Origin: Limisalsivibrio acetivorans
Lineage (GTDB): Bacteria > Chrysiogenota > Deferribacteres > Deferribacterales > Geovibrionaceae
Length of the DNA: 64,000 nt
Direction of reading: 5' to 3'
Assembly: GCF_000421105.1 (NCBI RefSeq)
Contig: NZ_ATWF01000001.1
Coordinates: forward strand, 1,026,930-1,090,929
The notes below the pieces were generated by a model that ran no database searches, was not told the origin of the DNA, and worked only from the letters and a program-made list of their open reading frames with translations. Made by a program: the position numbers and the translations under genes. Shown piece after piece: positions 1 through 7,959 of this stretch. The number at the start of each line of letters is the position of its first letter. The stretch's first letter is position 1.

Positions 1-582
1 GAATACAGCCTCGGAACCGTCAAGGGATCTCTGGAGGTCCTTTGCCCATAGAGACGGAAGGCTCTTCCTGAGCTGTTCCGGTGATTTTTCAAGCATAGCG
101 TTGAAGAGCTCTCCACCGCCGCTTTTCCACCAGTTCTCTACATCCTTCCGGTTGTTCTCAACGGCGGAATATACCTTGGCAACGAACTCGCTTCCGCTGG
201 TTCCGGGCATGCCGAGGATCTGGGTGAGCACACGACTGGTGGAGCAGAGCCTTAGGTTCCGGTCCAACTTCTTCTTTGAATTGGTTCTAACTAGATAGAG
301 GGCGTAGCCTATATCGAAGGATGGAAAGCCGAGCTTGAATCTTTTGATAAGCTCACCCCTCAGGGCGAGCAGAGCCATCTCCTGATCGGTGGCGGAGGGT
401 ACCGCAAAATCGAGATACACATTGGGCGTACCTGCGCGCTCATCTGCGAGACGTTCCCGCAGATGGTTAAGAAGGGTGCTTTTTCCGCTCCCCTCTTCAC
501 CTTTAACGGCAAGGACTCCCCCTTCGGGGAGCATCTCGAAGAATTTCTGTGCATAAAGCTTGAAAAATGCCGGCGATTCCAT
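1..582 (-). CDS. STAND-like P-loop ATPase, cut by the left window edge
   Basis: The first 194 codons are visible and the reading frame is open to the edge. An N-terminal helix leads into a Walker A motif (GEEGSGKST, about residues 28-36), a short beta strand ending YLDF, and a segment reading FPSFDIGYALYL near residue 86. That layout resembles the NTPase domain of STAND/AAA-type signalling ATPases, which often carry C-terminal repeat sensors; here the C-terminus is outside the window. The start is ATG with AAGGA about ten bases upstream. It lies 16 bases after the M16 peptidase gene on the same strand, so co-transcription is likely. The nucleotide-binding role is well supported; the STAND assignment and any signalling or defence role are inference. 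Confidence 0.6.
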   Translation of the reverse strand, partial: MESPAFFKLYAQKFFEMLPEGGVLAVKGEEGSGKSTLLNHLRERLADERAGTPNVYLDFAVPSATDQEMALLALRGELIKRFKLGFPSFDIGYALYLVRTNSKKKLDRNLRLCSTSRVLTQILGMPGTSGSEFVAKVYSAVENNRKDVENWWKSGGGELFNAMLEKSPEQLRKSLPSLWAKDLQRSLDGSEAVF

Positions 583-598
583 CGGTAGTCTATCCTTA

Positions 599-1885
599 TT
601 AACCCCCGGGGAGGGTTCTTACATCGATATACTTACCTGAGAATACCTTATTTGCCGCCTTTAGTATATCCCCACTCTCCACAGAACTGATTTTTTCCAG
701 AAAATCATGGTAGTAGGCGGGGATTCCGAGGGTGTAGGAATATCCGATATCCCTTGCCTCGCTGGAGCTTCGCTCCCTCTGGAAGGCTGTCTGGCTCTTC
801 AGCCTGTTCTTAGCTCTCTCTATGCTTTTCTCGCCTATATATTCCCCGAGTTCCGGAATAAAGGAATCCAGATACCTAACAACCTCGTCACTCTTCCCTT
901 CACTGCAGGTATAGGTGAATATGAATGAACCCCCATGCTTAAGGCCCAGATAGCCTGCATTAATGGAGTTCACGATGCCCAGCTCGTGCTTGAGCTTTGA
1001 ATTAAGCACAGAGAATTCACCACCAGCGATAATCTCGGAGAGCACCTCAAAGGAATAGAGCATATCCGTTTCAACATCGGGTGCGGGGTATGCCACAACA
1101 CCATACTCCTGGCTAACACCACGCTCGAAGGTTTTTACGATATTACCCTGCAGTCCCCTGTTCGCCTCGCCGGAGTAGCGACTGCCGGCCCCCTCCTTAT
1201 CATCCCTTTCAAAGTATTTAACGGCGAGCTTGAGGGCCTCTTTCTTATCCATATCACCCGCAATAACGAGTGTCATGTTCTCCGGATGGTAGTAGTGATT
1301 GTAGTAATCAAGGAGCTGTTCCCTTGTGAAGGAGAGCACGTTCTCCTCGGTTCCGATAACCTCACGCTCGTAGGGGGAGGACTTGAAAAGCTCCCTGTAA
1401 AGATAGACCCACATGTCATAGGTGGGCCTGTCAAACTTGCGCTTTATTTCCTGAACAACAACGGGCTTCTCCTTCTCGATCTCCTCTGGAAGGAACTTCG
1501 CATCGAACAGCATCTCGCTGAGGACATTAAAGGCTGTCTCGGCGTTCTTTGATGGCATAGTGATATAGTAGAAGGTGTAGTCCTTGCTGGTGGCGGCGTT
1601 CATGCTTCCGCCGGAGCTCTCAACCGTTCTGTCTATATCACCGGGTTCGAAGGATTTCGTTCCCTTGAAAACCATGTGCTCAAGGAAATGGGAGATCCCG
1701 TTGTTCTTATCGTTCTCATTCACCGCACCTGTTTTCATCCATACCTGAACAGAAGCCACCTTCATATCCGGCATATTGCGGTAAACAACATCAATTCCGT
1801 TTTTCAGTTCAAATCTTTCCACTGACGCGTTCAATACAGACCCCGTTAAAATTATGAGCCAGAACGTCAGGAGGATTACTCTCAT
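599..1885 (-). CDS. M16 family (pitrilysin-type) zinc peptidase, secreted
   Basis: A 428-residue protein with an N-terminal hydrophobic signal segment (about residues 1-20), so probably exported to the periplasm. The inverted zinc motif HxxEH is present as HFLEH (H66, E69, H70), and E146, 76 residues after H70, fits the third zinc ligand. The length fits the single-chain M16B class with an N-terminal active half and a C-terminal inactive half. These enzymes cleave small peptides or misfolded fragments. The ATG overlaps the end of the glutamate dehydrogenase gene by four bases, implying translational coupling. The natural substrate cannot be read from sequence. Confidence 0.9.
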   Translation of the reverse strand: MRVILLTFWLIILTGSVLNASVERFELKNGIDVVYRNMPDMKVASVQVWMKTGAVNENDKNNGISHFLEHMVFKGTKSFEPGDIDRTVESSGGSMNAATSKDYTFYYITMPSKNAETAFNVLSEMLFDAKFLPEEIEKEKPVVVQEIKRKFDRPTYDMWVYLYRELFKSSPYEREVIGTEENVLSFTREQLLDYYNHYYHPENMTLVIAGDMDKKEALKLAVKYFERDDKEGAGSRYSGEANRGLQGNIVKTFERGVSQEYGVVAYPAPDVETDMLYSFEVLSEIIAGGEFSVLNSKLKHELGIVNSINAGYLGLKHGGSFIFTYTCSEGKSDEVVRYLDSFIPELGEYIGEKSIERAKNRLKSQTAFQRERSSSEARDIGYSYTLGIPAYYHDFLEKISSVESGDILKAANKVFSGKYIDVRTLPGG

Positions 1886-4800
1886 CCCTTTACCTCGTAT
1901 CTGTCCGCCACTGTGGCAAACATCTCTATTATTACGTTGAAGGGAACCAGAGAATCAATCTCTTCGTTTCTGGCGGATTCCATGAACCTGTCGTAGTTTT
2001 CGATAAAACCGCTTTCCGTGTCAAGGAGATTATGAAGCCAGTTTCTGTCACGCATGCAGAAGCTGGTGGAGAGAACCATCTGGATGCGCTTCAGTTTTAT
2101 CAGCATCGTCTCCTTATTCACCCTCTCCCACTCGTTCTTGATCTTAATTCCCTTCATCTTCTGGGTAAGGGTATTGATCTCGAAACGGCGGCCTATCTCA
2201 TAGTAGCGCTTGAGAACATCCCTAACGGGCATTCCGGTCCGGCATACTATGCGGAAGACATCAAAGGCTGGCTTGTTGTAGCGTATCCTGCAAACCTTCG
2301 TCGCTAGGGTTTTGGGGATACCGCAGTCCGTAAGCTCCTTGATGAGATAGTTGTACTTATCCTTCATGTCATCGGTCATATATCTAGGCAGGAGCTTGAA
2401 GACCTCCTGAAGCTGGTCCTCCTTACCCTTGAGCAATTCACGGTTTTCATCGAGTATAAGCCATTCCACAGAAACCTTAATCGTTTTCTCCAGTTCCATA
2501 AGTGCCAGATACTGGGCCTTTGCCTGTGCTCTGTTATCGAGCCTCCTTATATCGGCCCTTATCTCTCTGCACCCAAAGAGCTCCTCGCCAAGGAGATAGT
2601 TCTCCACAAGCTCCTCAAAGGGGCGGTTTGTGCTCTTAGATAATTCATAGAAAAATGTAGAGCCCGTCTGGTTCATTATTCTATTCACAATGGCCGTTGC
2701 GGTTATCTCGCTCATCAGCTTGTGACCATCCAGCTTTTTACCGTATCTCTCCACTACGCTCTTCGGATAGTAGTCGTTATATTCTCTATATACCAGAGGG
2801 TTGTCAAGGTTAAGCATCCCCTCCACATGATTGTAGAGGTGTATCTTTGCATAGGACAACAGAATCGCAAGCTCAGGAGCCGTGGCGGTTCTTTCTGCAT
2901 CGGTGAAGCGTATATGCTCTATGCGGAAATCGAGAAGCCCTTCATCACGCAGAAACCTAGCCGTTTCACGGTAGGTTACGGGATTCTCGGAATAGCGCAT
3001 AAGATCGCTGCTCACTGTCATCGACTGGCTGTAGTTTCCGTTAAGCACAAGATCAGTAACCTCGGGGGTTATCTTCCGTATATAGCTGTTGCGCTCCTTC
3101 ATATCCTTCATCAGGTTCTGCTCGACGAAGTGGTTGAAGATAATCTTCAGGTTTACCTCATGGTCGGACATATCAACGCCGCCGGAGTTGTCCAGAGCAT
3201 CTGTATAAACATGGCCGCCAAGCTCGGCAAACTGCATCCTTGCAAGCTGGGTGAATCCTAGGTTTCCGCCTTCGCCTATCACTTTCACACGGATAGCATC
3301 CGCATCCACTCGCACATCATCGTTGGAGGGGTCTCCAACCTGCCTGTCCGTCTCGAAAGAGGCCTTGACGTATGTTCCGATGCCGCCGTTCCAGAGGAGC
3401 TCCGCTTCCATGCGCAGGATGCACTGGATAAGCTCTCCGCCGGTAAGGGTATCCTCGGATGTGGCGAGCATCTCCTTTATCTCAGGGGTAAGGTTTATAC
3501 GTTTAGCCGCCCTGTCGAATATGCCTCCACCCTTTGAGATCAGCTTGATGTCGTAATCCTTCCAGTTCATCTGGGGATTGCGGAAAAGCCGCTGACGCTC
3601 CTTGTAACTCGTTTCTGCATCGGGGTTGGGGTCGAGGAATATGTGCATATGGTTAAAGGCCGCCTTAAGCCTTATCTTTCTGGAAAGGAGCATACCGTTT
3701 CCGAAGACGTCACCGGACATATCGCCGATGCCGATCACGGTGAACTCCTCGTTCTGGATATCCTTGCCACGCTCACGGAAGTGTCGCTTAACGCTCTCCC
3801 ATGCACCCTTGGCTGTGATACCCACCTTCTTATGGTCGTACCCCGTACTGCCGCCGGAGGCGAAGGCATCGCCGAGCCAGAAGCCGTAGTTAACGGAGAT
3901 GGAGTTTGCTATATCACTGAATGTCGCCGTACCCTTGTCCGCCGCCACAACGAGGTAGGGATCATTCTCGTCATAGATGCGTACACGTTTGGGATGGACA
4001 ACCTTCGTACCTTTGTAGTTGTCGGTGATGTCAAGGAGGCCGCTGATAAAGTTCTTGTACTGGTTGACGATGTTCTCCCTGTCCTCGCTCCTCTCTGCAA
4101 AACGCTGCTTCACGATGAAGCCCCCCTTGGAGCCCACGGGGACGATCACTGCGTTCTTCACCATCTGGGTTTTCACAAGGCCGAGGATCTCCGTACGGAA
4201 GTCGTCGTTACGATCGCTGAAGCGGATTCCGCCCCTGGCAACCTTCCCCCCTCTGAGATGAACACCCTCCATGGAGGCGCTGTGTACGTATATCTCAAAC
4301 ATAGGTCTAGGTTCACTTATAATAGGCATATCCTTCGATTTGATCTTGAAGGATATGTACTCACGCTGGGGCTCCATGTAGTAGTTCGTCCTGACGATCC
4401 CCTGTATAACCTTGAGAAAATAGCGCAGAGCCTTATCCTCACTGGCGGATTCAACACTCTCGATCATGCTGCGGATATCCTTCTCTATATCCGTGGTGTC
4501 CTTCTTCTTGCCGGAGGGGTTAAACTTAAGCTCAAAGTACTGAACAAGCTTGGCGGCGATCTCGTTGTTATCGATGAGCGCCATGCTCAGAGTTTTCACA
4601 TAGAAACTTGAATCGATCTGTTTTATGAAATAGCGAAGACCGCGCAGGATATCTATCTGACGCCAAGTGAGTTTTTCGGAAACGGCCAGTGCGTTAACAC
4701 GGTCGTTCTCCACCTTTCCGCTCAGTATCGCCGTAACGAGTTCGGGGATGTTCTTTTGGTATGTTGCAGCAAAGACCTCCGGATCCGCAATATCTGCGAA

Positions 4801-6588
4801 GTACACAACGTTGATATACTGGCTTCTATTCTCAAGCTCGATCTCATAAATATCCTGCTCGAAAACCTTTAGGCCGAGGTTGTCGAGGATAGGCATCAGC
4901 TCTGTGAGGAGGAGGCGCTTCTCCGAATAGATGCGCAGTATGGCCATATCCCCTTCGCTGTGGAGGACAGAGCTTATACCCTTAAGCTTCATAAGGCGGA
5001 TTATATCGAGATAACCCTCCGCAGGGGTGTTTTTACTCTTATACGCCTCGTTGAAGTGAGGTGAATACTGCTTAAATACCTGATCGCATTCGCCACCGCC
5101 AAGCCTCTCTCTGAGCATATCGTAAAGATATGTATCCCAGTCCTTAAGCATGGACATTATGCCGGCCTTTATCTCCGCCTCATCGATATTATCAAGGATG
5201 GAGGCATCCTTAACTATAAGATGGAAATGGAGAAAACTTCTCTTATGCTGGTCGTCCCTTATGGATATATCCAGAGTGGTGGCGTTGAAGAAAAGTTCGA
5301 GGAAGGAGCGGATCTCCTCCACAAGCTCGGTGGAGAAACGTGCAAGGGGCATCGCAATAAAGAAGAAGATATTCTTCAACGGCCTGAAGTCCCTGTAGCA
5401 TATCCTGAGCTGGTTCGCACCCTGCATGGAAAGGATAAGCTCGAGTATCTCCGCAATCGCCTCCTTCTCGAAATTGAATATCTCCGTCTTCGGGAAGTGA
5501 TCGAGAATATCACGTATCCACTTATAGTCGTGGGAGCCGGGAACGAAGTTGAAGTAGTCAAGGGTATCTCTAACCTTCTCCTTAACGATGGAGATCTCGT
5601 GGGGAGCAGCCTTATGGGCCACACTTGAGAAGAGGCCCAGAAGATACACAAGCCTTGTTTTCGGACCCTCATTATCTATAAAGATGATCCTGTCGAAATG
5701 GGAACGCTCCTTTACAAGGCTCTTTTTCAATGATTTATCAACCACAACGGGGTAGCCGTTTACCGTATTGAACTTCCCTTCCTTCACCGATTCCAGAAGC
5801 ATGCTGTAGTTCGGTTCCAGGGTATACAGGTTAAATACGCCGAGATCGGAAAAATGTCTCTCACCGCTCTGTTCATCTATCTCCACAACCCTAGTTCCCT
5901 GGAATATGAAGTTTTCATCCATAAGCCAGTGGATAAACTTGCTAACATCGCTGTCCTTCTCACGGAACTCCATGGCGAGGTTGTGCATTACCTCATTCAT
6001 AGACTGGAAATCGTCCACAGCCGCCATAACGTTGCTGTAGATCTCTGAGATGTCACTCTTTATGGTCTTAACCTCAGACTTCTGGATGTCCTCCATGAAG
6101 ATAACAACGAAGCTTTCGTTTCCGCCCCCCACATGGCTGTCGCCGATCTCGGTTATCTTTCCGGTTCTGTCACGTTTAATGCCGAAAATAGGGTGGACAA
6201 CAAAAAGCTTATGGTCATCAAGGGAGCCGAAATACTCCCAGAGTGAATCGTATATAAAGGGGCGGTCATCGGTGACTATGGAGGCGATGCAGAAATTACC
6301 AACAAAGAAAGGGAGCTCCTCCATTGTATCGATATCAACGGAAAGTTTCTTCTTCTTCCTCTTCTCAACCTTGTCAAAAAGGTACTTATAAAGCTCCACC
6401 ATATCCTCATCGGAGAGGAAGTTGACGAGGTTAACTGGAAGATGCCGCATCATTATGCGTGCAAAGTTGTAAAGCGGCTTTTCTTCGTAATTCTTGAAGA
6501 TCTCCTTATGGCGATCATCAAGGCTTGTTCCTTTAAACCTGTTGAAATCCGTCCTGGTAAGGCAGGAAATACAGGAGAGATTGAGCAT
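1882..6588 (-). CDS. Large NAD-specific glutamate dehydrogenase (Bac_GDH family)
   Basis: This 1568-residue protein has the length and sequence of the 180-kDa class of NAD-dependent glutamate dehydrogenases, which oxidise glutamate to 2-oxoglutarate and ammonia. The catalytic core includes the conserved stretch KNAVIVPVGSKGGFIVK near residue 820, followed by the nucleotide-binding region containing GIGDMSGDVFGNGMLLS. The N-terminal ~700 residues are the regulatory (ACT-like) part of the family and the C-terminal ~400 residues the family-specific tail. The ATG has GGGAGG five bases upstream. It is first in a three-gene unit with the M16 peptidase and a P-loop ATPase. It would feed amino-acid carbon into the TCA cycle alongside the sdh and pck genes in this window. 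Confidence 0.95.
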   Translation of the reverse strand: MLNLSCISCLTRTDFNRFKGTSLDDRHKEIFKNYEEKPLYNFARIMMRHLPVNLVNFLSDEDMVELYKYLFDKVEKRKKKKLSVDIDTMEELPFFVGNFCIASIVTDDRPFIYDSLWEYFGSLDDHKLFVVHPIFGIKRDRTGKITEIGDSHVGGGNESFVVIFMEDIQKSEVKTIKSDISEIYSNVMAAVDDFQSMNEVMHNLAMEFREKDSDVSKFIHWLMDENFIFQGTRVVEIDEQSGERHFSDLGVFNLYTLEPNYSMLLESVKEGKFNTVNGYPVVVDKSLKKSLVKERSHFDRIIFIDNEGPKTRLVYLLGLFSSVAHKAAPHEISIVKEKVRDTLDYFNFVPGSHDYKWIRDILDHFPKTEIFNFEKEAIAEILELILSMQGANQLRICYRDFRPLKNIFFFIAMPLARFSTELVEEIRSFLELFFNATTLDISIRDDQHKRSFLHFHLIVKDASILDNIDEAEIKAGIMSMLKDWDTYLYDMLRERLGGGECDQVFKQYSPHFNEAYKSKNTPAEGYLDIIRLMKLKGISSVLHSEGDMAILRIYSEKRLLLTELMPILDNLGLKVFEQDIYEIELENRSQYINVVYFADIADPEVFAATYQKNIPELVTAILSGKVENDRVNALAVSEKLTWRQIDILRGLRYFIKQIDSSFYVKTLSMALIDNNEIAAKLVQYFELKFNPSGKKKDTTDIEKDIRSMIESVESASEDKALRYFLKVIQGIVRTNYYMEPQREYISFKIKSKDMPIISEPRPMFEIYVHSASMEGVHLRGGKVARGGIRFSDRNDDFRTEILGLVKTQMVKNAVIVPVGSKGGFIVKQRFAERSEDRENIVNQYKNFISGLLDITDNYKGTKVVHPKRVRIYDENDPYLVVAADKGTATFSDIANSISVNYGFWLGDAFASGGSTGYDHKKVGITAKGAWESVKRHFRERGKDIQNEEFTVIGIGDMSGDVFGNGMLLSRKIRLKAAFNHMHIFLDPNPDAETSYKERQRLFRNPQMNWKDYDIKLISKGGGIFDRAAKRINLTPEIKEMLATSEDTLTGGELIQCILRMEAELLWNGGIGTYVKASFETDRQVGDPSNDDVRVDADAIRVKVIGEGGNLGFTQLARMQFAELGGHVYTDALDNSGGVDMSDHEVNLKIIFNHFVEQNLMKDMKERNSYIRKITPEVTDLVLNGNYSQSMTVSSDLMRYSENPVTYRETARFLRDEGLLDFRIEHIRFTDAERTATAPELAILLSYAKIHLYNHVEGMLNLDNPLVYREYNDYYPKSVVERYGKKLDGHKLMSEITATAIVNRIMNQTGSTFFYELSKSTNRPFEELVENYLLGEELFGCREIRADIRRLDNRAQAKAQYLALMELEKTIKVSVEWLILDENRELLKGKEDQLQEVFKLLPRYMTDDMKDKYNYLIKELTDCGIPKTLATKVCRIRYNKPAFDVFRIVCRTGMPVRDVLKRYYEIGRRFEINTLTQKMKGIKIKNEWERVNKETMLIKLKRIQMVLSTSFCMRDRNWLHNLLDTESGFIENYDRFMESARNEEIDSLVPFNVIIEMFATVADRYEVKG

Positions 6589-6883
6589 TAGAGCCTCCCT
6601 ATTATATTACTGAAATTATCTGGATTTATACGGATACCGCAAACAGATAGAATGCGGGTAAAAAACGGTTCGGAATGTGTGCACTTCTTGAAATAATTAA
6701 TTAACAAAGTTCAACCAGCCTTAAACATTCGGAGATTGACTTATGAAGAATAACACAAAAAAAACTGTTTTGAAACAAAAGGTTAAATGAAGACGCAGAT
6801 AGAGGGTTGTTAAGGTAAAGGGTTTAACTCTGGATCATTCTCAAAGGAAACAGCCTTCTATTTCCTTAGACTAAAAGGCTAAA
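6589..6883. other. AT-rich intergenic region between glutamate dehydrogenase and cheX
   Basis: The 295 bases upstream of the dehydrogenase must hold its promoter and the end of the cheX transcript. A weak inverted repeat (AAGGAAA ... TTTCCTT, about 6843-6866) lies just beyond the cheX stop and could end that transcript, but it has no clean T-run. No convincing gene was found. Confidence 0.4.
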
Positions 6884-7351
6884 CTACTTTTTTTCCTTCA
6901 TGGCAACCTCAACAACAAAGATCTTATCGTTGAGATGGAATTTGACACCGATGCAGATTATGTTCGCAGGGCGCTGTATGGTATGCCCTTTGCCCACAAC
7001 AACATTGGGAACGGATATGTTGAATTTCTTGCCTTTGTCGGAGAAATGCTTCTTTGCACTGCCAGTGACCATGTTGATAATCTCACCCACAGCATCGCCG
7101 AGCTCGTTATTAAGCTCTGTGATCTCCTCGCCGAGGAACTGGCTGCCTACCTCAAGGGCGAGATCTTCGGGAAAGCTAATGGAAACATAGCCCACAAAGT
7201 CGCCCACAAGGCCGATGGCACCGGAAACATCATAGAAAAGCTTTTCATCGGATTTGATATAGAGATCCCCTTTTACGGGATCCATGCCTATCATTGTTTT
7301 GAAAACGGAAAGGGTGGAAGAGATAAAGGGATTAACAAATTCAGCTTTCAT
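6884..7351 (-). CDS. cheX: CheX-family chemotaxis phosphatase
   Basis: A 155-residue protein of the CheC/CheX/FliY group, which dephosphorylates CheY-P to reset flagellar signalling in the cytoplasm. The catalytic ExxN motif is visible at E90-N93 in GEIINMVTG, within the expected helix. A longer frame opens nine codons upstream, but the ATG at 7351 is preceded by GGAGGA at ideal spacing, so I use it. It is the last gene of an HNH-alaS-nudix-cheX run, 47 bases after the Nudix gene. No other chemotaxis gene is nearby. Orphan CheX proteins can also act on non-flagellar response regulators. Confidence 0.85.
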   Translation of the reverse strand: MKAEFVNPFISSTLSVFKTMIGMDPVKGDLYIKSDEKLFYDVSGAIGLVGDFVGYVSISFPEDLALEVGSQFLGEEITELNNELGDAVGEIINMVTGSAKKHFSDKGKKFNISVPNVVVGKGHTIQRPANIICIGVKFHLNDKIFVVEVAMKEKK

Positions 7352-7398
7352 ATTAAGAGTCCTCCAGTGCTCATACACTGAGATTAACTAAATAATAC

Positions 7399-7959
7399 CT
7401 AGTTGTCCAACATTTTTAGAGTGACAAGAAATTTATAAAGTATGCGGGCTGTGAGCCCCCAGATTATATCATGGTTATGGCGGAAGAAATAGACCGTAAC
7501 CTTCTCGCCACGCCTGACCCAGTTCTCTGTCCAGCGAAGTTCAGGATCCGCCAACGTCTCCAGCGGTATACGGTATACTGCGCTCACCTCATCGGGGGAG
7601 AGGACCAGATTCAGCGGTTCGCTGAGAAGACCCACATACGGGGTAACACGGAAACCAGCCTTGGAGATCTCATCATCGAGGGTACCCACAACTTCGATAC
7701 GTGAAGCTGGCACACCGATCTCCTCATAAACCTCACGGTGGGCGCCGTCAAGGGTACTCTCACCCTCATCCACAACACCCCCCGGAAATGAAACCTCTCC
7801 ACCGTGGCTGTTGAGGCTTTCGGGTCTCTTTGTAAAGAGGACCTCTGCACCAGATTCCCCCGTAACAACGGGGAGGAATACCGAGGCGCAGGTTTCTGTG
7901 CGGGGGAGCTCAACCCTTCGGTAGCCCCCCACAGCACGCCTTATGCTGTCCCTATCCAA
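7399..7959 (-). CDS. Nudix hydrolase, probable coenzyme A diphosphatase (NudL-like)
   Basis: The Nudix box Gx5Ex7REVxEExG is complete at residues 61-82 (G61, E67, R75, E76, E79, E80). The stretch before it, SLNSHGGEVSFPGG, matches the extra signature of the CoA pyrophosphatase branch, which splits CoA into phosphopantetheine and adenosine 3',5'-bisphosphate. The substrate is therefore inferred from subfamily signature only. The start is TTG with GGAAGG five bases upstream, and it overlaps the alaS stop by eight bases, so translation is probably coupled. The length (186 residues) is normal for the family. Confidence 0.85.
   Translation of the reverse strand: MDRDSIRRAVGGYRRVELPRTETCASVFLPVVTGESGAEVLFTKRPESLNSHGGEVSFPGGVVDEGESTLDGAHREVYEEIGVPASRIEVVGTLDDEISKAGFRVTPYVGLLSEPLNLVLSPDEVSAVYRIPLETLADPELRWTENWVRRGEKVTVYFFRHNHDIIWGLTARILYKFLVTLKMLDN

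Noticed and set aside
3643-4611. Open frame of 322 codons on the plus strand opposite the glutamate dehydrogenase
   Set aside because: It is an antisense shadow of a strongly supported gene, with no family resemblance and no ribosome-binding site.
6743-6790. A 15-codon frame beginning MKNNTKKTV after a GGAG site
   Set aside because: Too short, low complexity and without conservation evidence; could be chance in AT-rich sequence.
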